Positions 32,176-40,909 of a DNA stretch of 64,000 nt are shown here, piece by piece (the first letter of the stretch is position 1; each line of letters begins with the position of its first letter). Under the pieces are notes generated by a model. It searched no databases, was not told where the DNA came from, and saw only the letters and a list, made by a program, of their open reading frames with translations. The stretch spans positions 1 to 64,000 of the forward strand of contig JAPWJZ010000008.1 of NCBI GenBank assembly GCA_028283745.1. The letters are read 5' to 3'. Source of the stretch: Micavibrio sp. Its GTDB lineage: Bacteria > Pseudomonadota > Alphaproteobacteria > Micavibrionales > UBA2020. The position numbers and the translations under genes were made by a program.

Positions 32176-32562
32176 ATGGGCATAGTTTACATCTTTGTTG
32201 CGGTTCTGGTCATGTCTTTATTGGCGGCCATCCCGCTCTTTCCGTTCTGGAAAGTCTGGGCGCGGCTGAAAAGCCACCACGGTGATTTGTGGATGGCAAA
32301 AGGCCCCTTCGATATCTGGAACATGACCGCCCACCCCGACATCGTGCGGGGCTTCCTCGATATCATCGCGCTAGCCGATAAAGATGAAGTTCTGAAGGAG
32401 CGTGACCCGCAGCTGATCAAGTGGACGCGCATTTCCCGCGAAGTCTGGCGCATGGCGCCCAAAAGCTTCCTTGCGCAGATCGGCTATACGCTCATCTTCA
32501 TTTATTTCGTTTTCTTTTTCACCTCCTCCATCATGAGCATTTTCGCGCACGCGCCGGTATAA
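32176..32562 (+). CDS. Membrane protein with two terminal helices, unknown
   Basis: A 128-residue protein with hydrophobic segments at both ends (about residues 3-25 and 100-123) and a soluble middle of about 75 residues (HHGDLWMAKGPFDIWNMTAHPD, FLDIIALADKDEV). ATG 32176 follows CAGGAA; longer frames run antisense through the binding-protein gene. It lies 23 bases upstream of the TPP-enzyme gene and may share its transcript. Family not recognised. Confidence 0.7.
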   Translation: MGIVYIFVAVLVMSLLAAIPLFPFWKVWARLKSHHGDLWMAKGPFDIWNMTAHPDIVRGFLDIIALADKDEVLKERDPQLIKWTRISREVWRMAPKSFLAQIGYTLIFIYFVFFFTSSIMSIFAHAPV

Positions 32563-32585
32563 GGTTTTAAAAGCAGGATCGTCAC

Positions 32586-34238
32586 ATGAAAAAAAGAAGC
32601 GGCGGCAATATCCTTATCGAATCCTTGAGGGCGCATAGCGTCAAAAAAATCTTCTGCGTGCCGGGCGAAAGCTACCTTGATGCGCTGGATGCACTGGTGG
32701 ACGCCAACGACATTCGCGTCATTACCTGCCGTCAGGAAGGCGGCGCAAGCTTTATGGCGGAAGCCTATGCAAAGCTGACCGGCTTGCCCGGCATCTGCTT
32801 TGTCACGCGCGGGCCGGGTGCCTGCAACGCCGCCATCGGCGTGCATACCGCCATGCAGGATTCAACGCCGATGATTTTGCTGGTGGGCCAAGTCGCCCGC
32901 GACCAGATGGGCCGCGAAGCTTTTCAGGAAATTGACTACCGCAACATGTTCGCCCCGCCCATTACCAAATGGGCCGTGCAGATTGAAAATGCCGCCGACA
33001 TTCCGCGCATCATGAACGAAGCGTTTGAAGCCGCGACAACCGGCCGCCCCGGCCCCGTCGTCGTCGCCCTGCCGGAAGACATGCTGTGCGAAGATTCCGA
33101 TGTGACGGTGGCGGCGCCGCACCAAACCGCGCATTTCGCCCCGAAACCGCATGATATTGACAGGCTGAAAGACATCGTGCAATCCGCACAAAAACCGCTG
33201 TTCATTATTGGCGGCGGCAGCTGGACGGATGATGCGATCGAAAAATTCGAAGATTTCTGCTTTGCCAACAAGCTGCCCGTCATTACCGGCTTCCGCCGGC
33301 AGGATGCCTTCCACAACAGCCACGATTCCTATATTGGCGTGCTGGGCACAACTGTCGATGCAAAGCTGCTGGAAGCCGTAAAGGCCGCCGATGTAATTGT
33401 CGCTGTCGGCACGCGCCTTGGCGAAATTTTAACGCAAGGCTATACCATCATCACCGCGCCGGTGCCGGCCCAGCGCCTTGTGCATATTTACCCTGATGCG
33501 TCGGAGCTGAACAAGGTTTACAAGACGGAACTCGCCATCCATTCCTCCGTCACCGAATTTGCGAAGGCCCTGCAGGGGGTCACGCTTGATTCCGCCAACT
33601 GGCTGGACTGGACGCACGGCTTGCGCGACCGTTACCTTGACTGGACCATGGTGCGCAGCCGCGACAAATTCACTGTCGACCTCGACGGCGTGATTGAAGA
33701 CATTATTAATGAGCTGCCGGAAGACGCGATTATCACGACCGATGCCGGAAACTTCAGCGGCTGGCCGCAGCGGTTCATTCCTTATAACCGTCCCATGCGG
33801 CTGCTGGCGCCAACATCCGGCGCCATGGGCTACGGCGCACCGGCGGCGGTTGCCGCCAGCATCGCCTGTCCCGGCCGCGTTGTGGTGGGTTTCATGGGCG
33901 ATGGCGGCTTTATGATGACGGGGCAGGAAATTGCCACAGCCATGCATGAAGGCGCGCACCCCATCTGGCTGGTGTTTAACAACGGCATGTACGGCACCAT
34001 CCGCATGCACCAGGAAAAACATTACCCCGACCGCGTCAGCGCAACCGAATTGACCAACCCCGACTTTGTCGCGCTTGCCAAGTCTTACGGCGCAAATGCC
34101 GCACTGGTCGAAAAGACGGAAGACTTCCTGCCCGCCTTCCGCCATGCCATCGCCTCTAAAAAGCCGACGTTGATCGAAGTGCGCATGGACCGCCAGCAAA
34201 TCACCACCACCAAAAAACTCTCCGAGCTGAAAGCCTGA
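32586..34238 (+). CDS. Thiamine-pyrophosphate enzyme, acetolactate-synthase-like
   Basis: A 550-residue TPP-dependent enzyme. The cofactor-activating glutamate is Glu51 in TCRQEGGASFMAEAYAK. TRGPGACNAAIGVHTA follows, the central domain has LFIIGGGSWTDDA, and the TPP/Mg motif is MGDGGFMMTGQE ... VFNNG with the usual spacing (GDG-x24-27-NN). No FAD-specific feature stands out. It may be an acetolactate synthase, a decarboxylase or a carboligase; no small ilvN subunit is present, which argues against the branched-chain enzyme. It is followed by a VanX-like gene after one base. Confidence 0.88.
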   Translation: MKKRSGGNILIESLRAHSVKKIFCVPGESYLDALDALVDANDIRVITCRQEGGASFMAEAYAKLTGLPGICFVTRGPGACNAAIGVHTAMQDSTPMILLVGQVARDQMGREAFQEIDYRNMFAPPITKWAVQIENAADIPRIMNEAFEAATTGRPGPVVVALPEDMLCEDSDVTVAAPHQTAHFAPKPHDIDRLKDIVQSAQKPLFIIGGGSWTDDAIEKFEDFCFANKLPVITGFRRQDAFHNSHDSYIGVLGTTVDAKLLEAVKAADVIVAVGTRLGEILTQGYTIITAPVPAQRLVHIYPDASELNKVYKTELAIHSSVTEFAKALQGVTLDSANWLDWTHGLRDRYLDWTMVRSRDKFTVDLDGVIEDIINELPEDAIITTDAGNFSGWPQRFIPYNRPMRLLAPTSGAMGYGAPAAVAASIACPGRVVVGFMGDGGFMMTGQEIATAMHEGAHPIWLVFNNGMYGTIRMHQEKHYPDRVSATELTNPDFVALAKSYGANAALVEKTEDFLPAFRHAIASKKPTLIEVRMDRQQITTTKKLSELKA

Positions 34239-34239
34239 T

Positions 34240-34929
34240 ATGTCCGATACGCCCATCCGCATCAACCCCGAAGACCTTGTCGCGCTGGATGATTATACCG
34301 CCAGTCATCCAGTCAAAATCGACCTTGTTTATGCGCAGGCCCGGCACCCCGACAATATGTTCGGCTGCGCCATTTACAGGCCGGATGCCAAAATGTGGTG
34401 CCACAAAAGCTTCGCCCCCATTATTTTGCGCGCGGCCGAGCTATGCTTCAAACGCAGCGGCTATATTTTTGAGTTAAAAGATTGCCTGCGGACCACCGAA
34501 GCGCAGGCCCTGATGGCGCAGACGGAAATTGTGCGCGCCAACCCGCAATGGCTTGAAGAACCGGGGCGGCTGCTGTCCCCCCCGGGCAAGGGCGGCCACC
34601 CGCGCGGCATGGCGGTGGATATTATCTTGCTCGATAAATCCGGTGCGAAAGTTGATATGGGGACGGAGTTTGATTATTTAACCACCGACCGCGACAATAA
34701 CCCCGCCGCCCGTAACTACACCAAATTCAGCGCCGATGTGCTGGGAAACCGCCGCCTGCTGGAAGACTGCATGATGCTGGCGGCAAGCGAACTTCGCCAA
34801 GAACTGCTGCCCCTGCCGCAGGAATGGTGGGACTTTCGCTTCATGCCCGCCCATTCAAACCTTTATGTCCCCATCAGCGATGTAGATATGCCGCTTTCCT
34901 ACCGTATGACGGCATTGAAGGCGCATTAA
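34240..34929 (+). CDS. VanX-like D-Ala-D-Ala dipeptidase family protein (M15)
   Basis: A 229-residue peptidase of the M15D family, which hydrolyses D-Ala-D-Ala in peptidoglycan recycling. IDLVYAQARHPDNMFG near the start matches the family. The zinc ligands His and Asp are in GGHPRGMAVDI (HxxGxAxD). The last motif reads EWWDFRF where VanX has EWWH, so the third zinc ligand would be Asp rather than His. No signal peptide, so it acts in the cytoplasm. It starts one base after the TPP-enzyme stop codon and is likely cotranscribed. Activity is uncertain because of the substitution. Confidence 0.85.
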   Translation: MSDTPIRINPEDLVALDDYTASHPVKIDLVYAQARHPDNMFGCAIYRPDAKMWCHKSFAPIILRAAELCFKRSGYIFELKDCLRTTEAQALMAQTEIVRANPQWLEEPGRLLSPPGKGGHPRGMAVDIILLDKSGAKVDMGTEFDYLTTDRDNNPAARNYTKFSADVLGNRRLLEDCMMLAASELRQELLPLPQEWWDFRFMPAHSNLYVPISDVDMPLSYRMTALKAH

Positions 34930-34937
34930 TTCCAGGC

Positions 34938-36797
34938 CTAGATTTTCCCGCGCTTCAGCCCGCGGTAAATAAACCGCTCTGGCCATATGTGCGCCAGCAA
35001 ATCCTGCGGCACGGGGCTGGGTTCGTGTGAAATACCGGTGGCAATCACTTCCGCCGCCAGCGGTGCGCCGGTCATGCCATGCGCGCCGAAGCCTGTCATC
35101 AAATAAAGGCCATCGTGGTAGGTCGGCGTGCCGTCGTGCGGTTCGTTTTTAATGCGCAGGCTTTCAAAGGTCGCCACAAACGCATCGTAATCAGGGCAGG
35201 GGCCCGCCATGGGAATTTTATCCGGCGTGGCGGCGCGGGTGCCGGCGCGGTGGCCGGCAATGTCCTTGCCGGCAAGGCCGAATTCCGGCAGGTATTTTTG
35301 CAGCTGTGCAATATTCGCGGCATCATCGGCGGGGCGGGGCGGGCTGTTATCCGGCTCTTCCTTTGCGAAGGTCGCGCCAATGCAGTGAATGCCGTTAAGG
35401 GCGGGGGTAATATAGCCTTCGTGGCAAATCACCTTCGCCAGCGGCGCGGAAGCCGGGGTTTCACGCAGCAGCGTAACCTGCCCGCGCATGGGCTGCAGCG
35501 GCAGCCATGCGGTTTCGGCAAAACGCTTGCTGTCATAGCCGGCGGCAATCACCACTATATCGGCGGTAATAATGGTATTGCCCGCATCATCCACCACCAT
35601 CCAGCCGTTGGTCGTTTTGTTCAGCTTGCCGATTGATTTGGCAAAAATGCGCGGCACGTTCTCCGCCAGCGCGGCGCAGAATTCCGGCGGTTCCAAAAAC
35701 CCGGCCATTTCCTGCCAGATGCCTTTGGTATCCGGCGCGGCGTAATTGGCGGGGAAGGTATTTTTATCCAGCAGCAGTTTTGTGCGCGCGGCATCATCCG
35801 CCGAAATATCAAGGTGCAGCACGCCGCAAGGTTTCCAGGACGGCAGTTTTAACATGCCCAGCAGGTTGCGCGTAAAGCTGAAGGCATGGCCATGGAAGCG
35901 GCCCAGCGGCGCGGCATCCACCGTTAATTTCGGGTAAACAATACCAACGGGGTTGCCAGACGTTTCCGCCGCCAGCATGTTCCGGCGGTCGATGATGGTG
36001 ACATCATGTCCGCGCTGCTTTAAGGCATAAGCCGCAGCGCAGCCTGCAATGCCGCCGCCAATCACGGCAATGTGGCGGCGCTGCGGCCTTGGCGTGTCGC
36101 CCGGCATTTGCGCGATGGTCATGCTCCATTTAAAGCCGAAGCCTTTAATTTTGCGCACCTTGAAGCCTGTTGCGGCAAGCCCGCGGCGCACATGCCCTGC
36201 CGATGAAAAGGTTGCCAGCGTGCCGCCGGGCTTGGTGCGGGCGGCAATGGCGGCATAAATTGCATCGCCCCACATATCGGGGTTTTTGACAGGCGCAAAA
36301 CCATCCAGGAACCAGCAGTCGAATGTGCCATTTAACTGCGGCAGCATGGCGGCAATATCCCCCAGCAGCAGCAGCAGCCGAATGCGCCCGCCCATGAACT
36401 GCAGGGTGTGGAAGCCGTCAATCAACGGCGGGTATTGTGCCAGCACCAGTTCCGGCAGCGGCGCAAGCTCGCCAAAATATTCATAGACCTTTGCAAGGTC
36501 GGCTTTTTCAATCGGGTGTTTTTCGATGCTGACGAAGGTGAGCCGTGCATCCGCCGGGGCATGTTCCAGAAACAGCTTTGCGGTCAAAAGGAAATTAAGG
36601 CCGCTGCCAAAGCCGGTTTCACCAATGCTGAAGTTGCCGTGCAGCGCGGCAAACCGTTCTTGCAGCTTGTTGCCCTGCAAAAAGACATAGCGTGATTCAT
36701 CCATGCCTTTCTCCCGCTGGAAATAGACATCGCCGTAATCGGCGCTTTCAATAGCGCCGTCGTCAGACCATTGCAAACGGGCGGGTATCAGTGCCAA
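34938..36797 (-). CDS. mnmC: Bifunctional tRNA mnm5s2U34 biosynthesis enzyme MnmC
   Basis: A 619-residue two-domain enzyme that finishes the wobble uridine modification of tRNAs for Lys, Glu and others. The N-terminal methyltransferase domain (about 1-235) has ETGFGSGLNFLLT and FDCWFLDGFAPVKNPDMW, the SAM/tRNA-site signatures of MnmC. The FAD oxidoreductase domain begins at HIAVIGGGIAGCAAAYAL (about 242) and ends with LMTGFGAHGMTGAPLAAEV. Both domains look intact. It is convergent with the VanX-like gene, 8 bases apart. Confidence 0.96.
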   Translation of the reverse strand: MALIPARLQWSDDGAIESADYGDVYFQREKGMDESRYVFLQGNKLQERFAALHGNFSIGETGFGSGLNFLLTAKLFLEHAPADARLTFVSIEKHPIEKADLAKVYEYFGELAPLPELVLAQYPPLIDGFHTLQFMGGRIRLLLLLGDIAAMLPQLNGTFDCWFLDGFAPVKNPDMWGDAIYAAIAARTKPGGTLATFSSAGHVRRGLAATGFKVRKIKGFGFKWSMTIAQMPGDTPRPQRRHIAVIGGGIAGCAAAYALKQRGHDVTIIDRRNMLAAETSGNPVGIVYPKLTVDAAPLGRFHGHAFSFTRNLLGMLKLPSWKPCGVLHLDISADDAARTKLLLDKNTFPANYAAPDTKGIWQEMAGFLEPPEFCAALAENVPRIFAKSIGKLNKTTNGWMVVDDAGNTIITADIVVIAAGYDSKRFAETAWLPLQPMRGQVTLLRETPASAPLAKVICHEGYITPALNGIHCIGATFAKEEPDNSPPRPADDAANIAQLQKYLPEFGLAGKDIAGHRAGTRAATPDKIPMAGPCPDYDAFVATFESLRIKNEPHDGTPTYHDGLYLMTGFGAHGMTGAPLAAEVIATGISHEPSPVPQDLLAHIWPERFIYRGLKRGKI

Positions 36798-36880
36798 GAT
36801 AAATCCTTGCGATAAGGGAATGCCATTTTCCTTAAGCGAAGATCACAAAAATAAGCCCCAAACGCAAGAGCGAAGCGATT

Positions 36881-37333
36881 TTGATAAACGTTCTGTTCGT
36901 CTGCACCGGAAATATCTGCCGCTCCCCCACCGCCGAAGGCGTGTTCCGCCAGCTGGTGGCGGATGCGGGTTTGACGGCGCACATCCGTACCGCTTCGGCG
37001 GGTGTTGAATCATACCACGTGGGTGAACCGCCGGATGCACGGGCCATTGAAATTGCGGCGCATAACGATGTCGATATTTCAGGCCAGCGCGCCCATGCCT
37101 TTAAACCGGCCGATTTCACGGCGTTTGAATATATTTATGCAATGGACGAAGGGCATATGCGCATTTTGCAGCGCCGCGCCCCCGCCGGCGCAAAACTCGC
37201 CATGTTCCTTGAGGATGGCGATGTGCCGGACCCATGGTACGGCAACATGAAAGATTTTAACGACGTCTATGCTATGATAGCGGAGAGATGCCAGCAGCTT
37301 CTGGCAGCCATCGTTGAGGAGAATAACCTGTGA
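36881..37333 (+). CDS. Low-molecular-weight protein-tyrosine phosphatase family
   Basis: A 150-residue phosphatase with the catalytic P-loop CTGNICRS (Cys8, Arg14) and the general-acid Asp117 in DVPDPWYG. It starts at TTG 36881, which gives the family's normal MxxVLFVCTGN opening. The stop overlaps the GTG start of a fructosamine-kinase-family gene. LMW phosphatases next to such kinases are known to act on sugar-amine phosphates bound to protein, so deglycation is a plausible role beside tyrosine dephosphorylation. Confidence 0.92.
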   Translation: MINVLFVCTGNICRSPTAEGVFRQLVADAGLTAHIRTASAGVESYHVGEPPDARAIEIAAHNDVDISGQRAHAFKPADFTAFEYIYAMDEGHMRILQRRAPAGAKLAMFLEDGDVPDPWYGNMKDFNDVYAMIAERCQQLLAAIVEENNL

Positions 37334-38184
37334 TCAGCCCCGGCCTGCGCGAAGAGCTTGAAAAAGAGCTGAAGACCCGCATCACCTCCATCGCGCCTCT
37401 GTCGGCCGCGAATAACGCGCAGATTTACCGCTTCGTGCTGGAAGGCGGGCGCAGCGTGGTTGCGAAGGTGGCGGAACGCGGGCTGGATACCGAAGCTTAT
37501 ATGCTGAACTACCTGAAGCAAAAATCAAAACTGCCCGTGCCCGGCATTTACTACAGCAACGAGCACGTGATTGTGATGGAGCCGGTTGAAAGCCATTATT
37601 CCTTCGACGCCGGCGCGATTAAAAACGCCGCCGAGGTGATTGCCGCCATGCACGACATTCATGCGGAACAATACGGGCTGGAGCGCGATACGTTGATTGG
37701 TTCATTGCGCCAGCCGAACCTGCAAAGCCGCGACTGGGTGGCGTTTTTTACCGAACACCGGCTGTTGTACATGGCGACGGAAGCGCTGAACGAGCATAAA
37801 ATTGATGCGAAATTCATGAAGCTGGTTGAAAAGCTGCTGCCCAAGTTGCCGGGCATCCTAAAAGACCCGCAGCCGCCGTCGCTTATTCATGGCGACATAT
37901 GGGCGGGCAACGCTCTGCCGACGCGCGGCAAGGTCGCGGCGTTTCTTGACCCTGCCATTTATTATGCGGACCCGGAAATTGAACTGGCGTTCATTCGCCT
38001 GTTCAACACGTTTGATGAAAACTTCTTCAAGCGTTACCACGAGCTGCGGCCCATCCGCCCCGGCTTCTTCGAGGAGCGGGCGGACATTTACAACCTGTAC
38101 CCGCTGCTGGTGCATACGCGCCTGTTCGGCGCGTCCTACGCCCGCAAGGCGCTCCGCATTCTTGAAAAGTTTACCGGCAAGTAA
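37330..38184 (+). CDS. Fructosamine/ribulosamine kinase family protein
   Basis: A 284-residue kinase of the fructosamine-3-kinase fold, which phosphorylates ketoamines formed by sugars on protein amines so that they fall off. The phosphate-binding lysine is in SVVAKVAERG, the catalytic loop is LIHGDIWAGNAL (HGDxWxxN), and the metal-binding Asp is in AFLDPAIYYADPE. Bacterial members prefer ribulosamines and erythrulosamines. It starts at GTG 37330 overlapping the phosphatase stop (GTGA), so the two are made together. Confidence 0.92.
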   Translation: MISPGLREELEKELKTRITSIAPLSAANNAQIYRFVLEGGRSVVAKVAERGLDTEAYMLNYLKQKSKLPVPGIYYSNEHVIVMEPVESHYSFDAGAIKNAAEVIAAMHDIHAEQYGLERDTLIGSLRQPNLQSRDWVAFFTEHRLLYMATEALNEHKIDAKFMKLVEKLLPKLPGILKDPQPPSLIHGDIWAGNALPTRGKVAAFLDPAIYYADPEIELAFIRLFNTFDENFFKRYHELRPIRPGFFEERADIYNLYPLLVHTRLFGASYARKALRILEKFTGK

Positions 38185-38187
38185 GCG

Positions 38188-38829
38188 TTAAACGAGGCTG
38201 GCGGCGAAAATGCTGACCGTGCGCTTGACGAAGTCTTCGGTGCTTTCGCTGCCGAATTGTTCGGGCTTCAGTTTTTCATCCACAATCAGCGTCGTCAGGC
38301 CGTGGCACAGGCTCCAGATGGAAACTGTCAGGAAGCGCGTGTCTTCCCCGCCTTTTTCGCGTTTTGACAGCGCGGCGGAAATAAGCGCATAGCTTTTGCC
38401 TGCCGTCATTGCCAGCGTCGGGTATTTTTTCAGGTTCGACAATTCACGGCCGAACATCAGCTGGAAAAGCGGTTTGTTGTTTTGCGCAAAACGGATGTAG
38501 CTGACCATCAAACGCTCGATGCGTTCCTGCGTGGTCGCGGCGCCGGTGGCATCTTCCGCCATTTGCAGCGCAAGGCGTTGAAAGCCGGTTTCCGCAACCG
38601 CGGCCAGCAGTTCATCCTTGTCGCCAAAGTGGCTTTCGTAGAAGGCCGTAGGCGTAACCCCGGTGGCTTTTGCAAGCGCGCGCAGGCTTAAAGCCGCAAC
38701 ACCCTGGGTGGATAAAATACCAAGCGCGGCGTTGATCGCGGCTTCGCGAAGGTTGCCGTGATGATAACGGAATTTTTTCTGGAAATCGGTCGTGGCGACG
38801 GCAGGCGTCGTAATGGCAGCTGTGGTCAT
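38188..38829 (-). CDS. TetR-family transcriptional regulator
   Basis: A 213-residue repressor. The N-terminal helix-turn-helix (about 25-70: AAINAALGILSTQGVAALSLRALAKATGVTPTAFYESHFGDKDEL, seen as AAINAALGILSTQG then LRALAKATGV and FYESHFGDKDEL) is classic TetR, and the C-terminal part is a helical ligand domain of the WHG type. ATG 38829 follows GGGGAG. It is divergent from an AidB-like acyl-CoA dehydrogenase gene, so regulation of that gene, possibly by an acyl-CoA, is likely. A palindrome lies at its own start. Confidence 0.9.
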   Translation of the reverse strand: MTTAAITTPAVATTDFQKKFRYHHGNLREAAINAALGILSTQGVAALSLRALAKATGVTPTAFYESHFGDKDELLAAVAETGFQRLALQMAEDATGAATTQERIERLMVSYIRFAQNNKPLFQLMFGRELSNLKKYPTLAMTAGKSYALISAALSKREKGGEDTRFLTVSIWSLCHGLTTLIVDEKLKPEQFGSESTEDFVKRTVSIFAASLV

Positions 38830-38834
38830 GGTGT

Positions 38835-38850
38835 GAAACTCCCCAGTTTC
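38835..38850. promoter_or_regulatory. Candidate TetR operator palindrome
   Basis: GAAACT-CCCC-AGTTTC is a perfect 6-bp inverted repeat with a 4-base centre, 6 bases upstream of the tetR start and covering its ribosome-binding region. Such position fits autorepression. No second copy was seen next to the divergent dehydrogenase gene. Confidence 0.4.
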
Positions 38851-38990
38851 GTTCCCCTGAAGTAACGTAGTGCCTGCAATCATCTTTGCACCGTTGAGAT
38901 TTACGGTCAATAGGTCTTGAGTTCAAAACCCATCCGTCGCATCATTCCTGTCTATCAAACATATAGCTGCTGAAACGGAGTCTTTAACCG

Positions 38991-40802
38991 ATGACCGCAT
39001 TTTCACCGCGTAATAACGCGAATTTTTCACCGCGCAAAGACGCGAAACCGGCGACATATTTGAAAGAAACGCGCGGCGAAAATTTTTTCAGCAGCGATCT
39101 CAACATGCAGCGCGTCCTGGAGCGCATTGCGCCCGATATGCTGGAGCGCAATTTCGAGCGTTTGAGCGATTTCGGCAAATGGGTCGGCGGCGAGCTGGAT
39201 GAACAGGCTGCCTACAGCGACCGCCATGCCCCGCCCGAACTGCAAACCCATAACAAGCTTGGCGAAAAGAAAAGCCATGTGCTGTTCAACCCCCGCTATG
39301 AAGAAGCGCATCAGGAAGCCTATAAACGCGGCGTCATTGGCCTTGCCTTCAAGGATAAAGAGCCTGAACCGCACCTGCTGAGCTTCACGATGGGCTATAT
39401 GCTGTCGCAATCCGACATATCGGTGCATTGCCCCGTCACCATGACCGGCGCGGTTGCTTACGTGCTGGATAAATTCGCGCCGCCCGAAGTGCGCGCGGAA
39501 TTTTTAAAAGACATGACCCGTATGGACGGGCAGACCAAGACCGGCGGCACCTGGGCAACCGAACTGCATGGCGGGTCTGATGTTGGCGCAACCACCACCG
39601 TCGCCCATACGGCGGATGACGGCAAAGTTACGCTGCATGGCCTTAAATGGTTTACCAGCAACGCCAATTCCGGCCTTGCCCTCGCCACCGCCCGCCCTGA
39701 GGGCGCGCCGGAAGGCAGCAAGGGCCTGGGCCTGTACCTTGTGCCAAGCCACTTGAAGGACGGCGGACAAAACCGCTATTCCATCCGCCGCCTGAAGGAC
39801 AAGCTGGGCACCAAGGGCCTCGCCACCGGTGAAATTGACCTTGAAGGCGCGGAGGTGATTGAGGTTGCCGCCCCGCCAAATGGTTTGAAAATGATGATGG
39901 AAGCGCTTGAATACAGCCGCATCCACAATGCCGTTGGCGCAGCCGGCGTGCAACGCCGCGCGTTTCTGGAAGCCGCCAGCTGGGCCAGCCACCGCAAGGC
40001 CTTTGGCAAGGAAATCATCAATTACCCCATGGTGCAAAACGAATTGCTGGACTTGATGGTGCGGGCCGAAGCTTCCACCGCCATCGCCTTTGAAGCCGCC
40101 AAAACGTTTGATGTTGCCTTGAAAGATGATACGCAGCGCCCGTGGCTGCGCCTTGCAACCGCGCTTGCCAAATACCGCACGGCGGAAGACGGCGTGCAAT
40201 CCGCTAAAAAAGCGCTCGAAATTGTCGGCGGCAACGGCTACACGGAAGAATTCCCGACTGCCCGCCAGTACCGCGATGCCATGGTGCTGACCGTCTGGGA
40301 AGGCCCCGCGAATATTCAGGCGCTTGAACTGCTGCGCCTTGTCGCGGGCCGCGAACCCGGCGATAAAATTTTCGTCGATAAAATCACCGCCGTTGCCGAT
40401 GCGCTGCCCCCGCAGCTGGATGCCGAAAAGGCCCTGCTGCAAAAAGGCCTTGCCGAAACCGTCAATGCGCTGGCCTATTTGCGCCAAAACCCTAAAGACG
40501 GCGACCGCTTCGCCCGCAAGCTGATGGACCATATGGCCGATGTGCTGTGCGGCGCGCTGCTGGCCGAAGAAGCCGCCCATGATTTAACCTTAAACGATGC
40601 CCGCAAGGCACTGGTGGCCAAACGCTACCTCGACAAAGCTTTCGGCCCGAAAGAACTGAAGCTGGATGCCGCGCCAGAACTCGCGCACATCCATTTCAAG
40701 GAAATCGTCAGCTACGCGCCCATCCCGCCTGAAAAGCTCGGCTATGCCGCGCCCGCGGGTGATGCCGCCAAGCCTTTGAAAGCAAAGCCGCGGCAACCGT
40801 AA
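38991..40802 (+). CDS. AidB-like acyl-CoA dehydrogenase
   Basis: A 603-residue FAD enzyme of the acyl-CoA dehydrogenase superfamily, longer than ordinary members (about 380-400) and built like AidB/FadE-type proteins. Seen are GTWATELHGGSDVGATTT (FAD and substrate site), a GLGLYLVPSH segment, ALEYSRIHNAVGAAGVQRRAF, VGGNGYTEEFPTARQYRDA and WEGPANIQALELLRL. The C-terminal 150 residues form an extra helical domain. A short segment near the N-terminus (NNANFSPRKDAK) echoes itself. Likely role is fatty or branched acyl-CoA oxidation under the divergent TetR regulator. Confidence 0.92.
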   Translation: MTAFSPRNNANFSPRKDAKPATYLKETRGENFFSSDLNMQRVLERIAPDMLERNFERLSDFGKWVGGELDEQAAYSDRHAPPELQTHNKLGEKKSHVLFNPRYEEAHQEAYKRGVIGLAFKDKEPEPHLLSFTMGYMLSQSDISVHCPVTMTGAVAYVLDKFAPPEVRAEFLKDMTRMDGQTKTGGTWATELHGGSDVGATTTVAHTADDGKVTLHGLKWFTSNANSGLALATARPEGAPEGSKGLGLYLVPSHLKDGGQNRYSIRRLKDKLGTKGLATGEIDLEGAEVIEVAAPPNGLKMMMEALEYSRIHNAVGAAGVQRRAFLEAASWASHRKAFGKEIINYPMVQNELLDLMVRAEASTAIAFEAAKTFDVALKDDTQRPWLRLATALAKYRTAEDGVQSAKKALEIVGGNGYTEEFPTARQYRDAMVLTVWEGPANIQALELLRLVAGREPGDKIFVDKITAVADALPPQLDAEKALLQKGLAETVNALAYLRQNPKDGDRFARKLMDHMADVLCGALLAEEAAHDLTLNDARKALVAKRYLDKAFGPKELKLDAAPELAHIHFKEIVSYAPIPPEKLGYAAPAGDAAKPLKAKPRQP

Positions 40803-40909
40803 GCCTAGACCTTTAAGGAAATTGGCTTTGGACGGATGCGCGGTACTGTGGTAGGTTGATTCGCAATCGAACATACCGGCGAACACCTTTAGCACCGCGA
40901 GGCCACCAC

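Noticed and set aside
33429-34265. 278-codon minus-strand frame opposite the TPP enzyme
   Set aside because: Antisense shadow of a well-supported TPP enzyme gene.
39504-40580. 358-codon minus-strand frame opposite the acyl-CoA dehydrogenase
   Set aside because: Antisense shadow of a gene with many conserved motifs.
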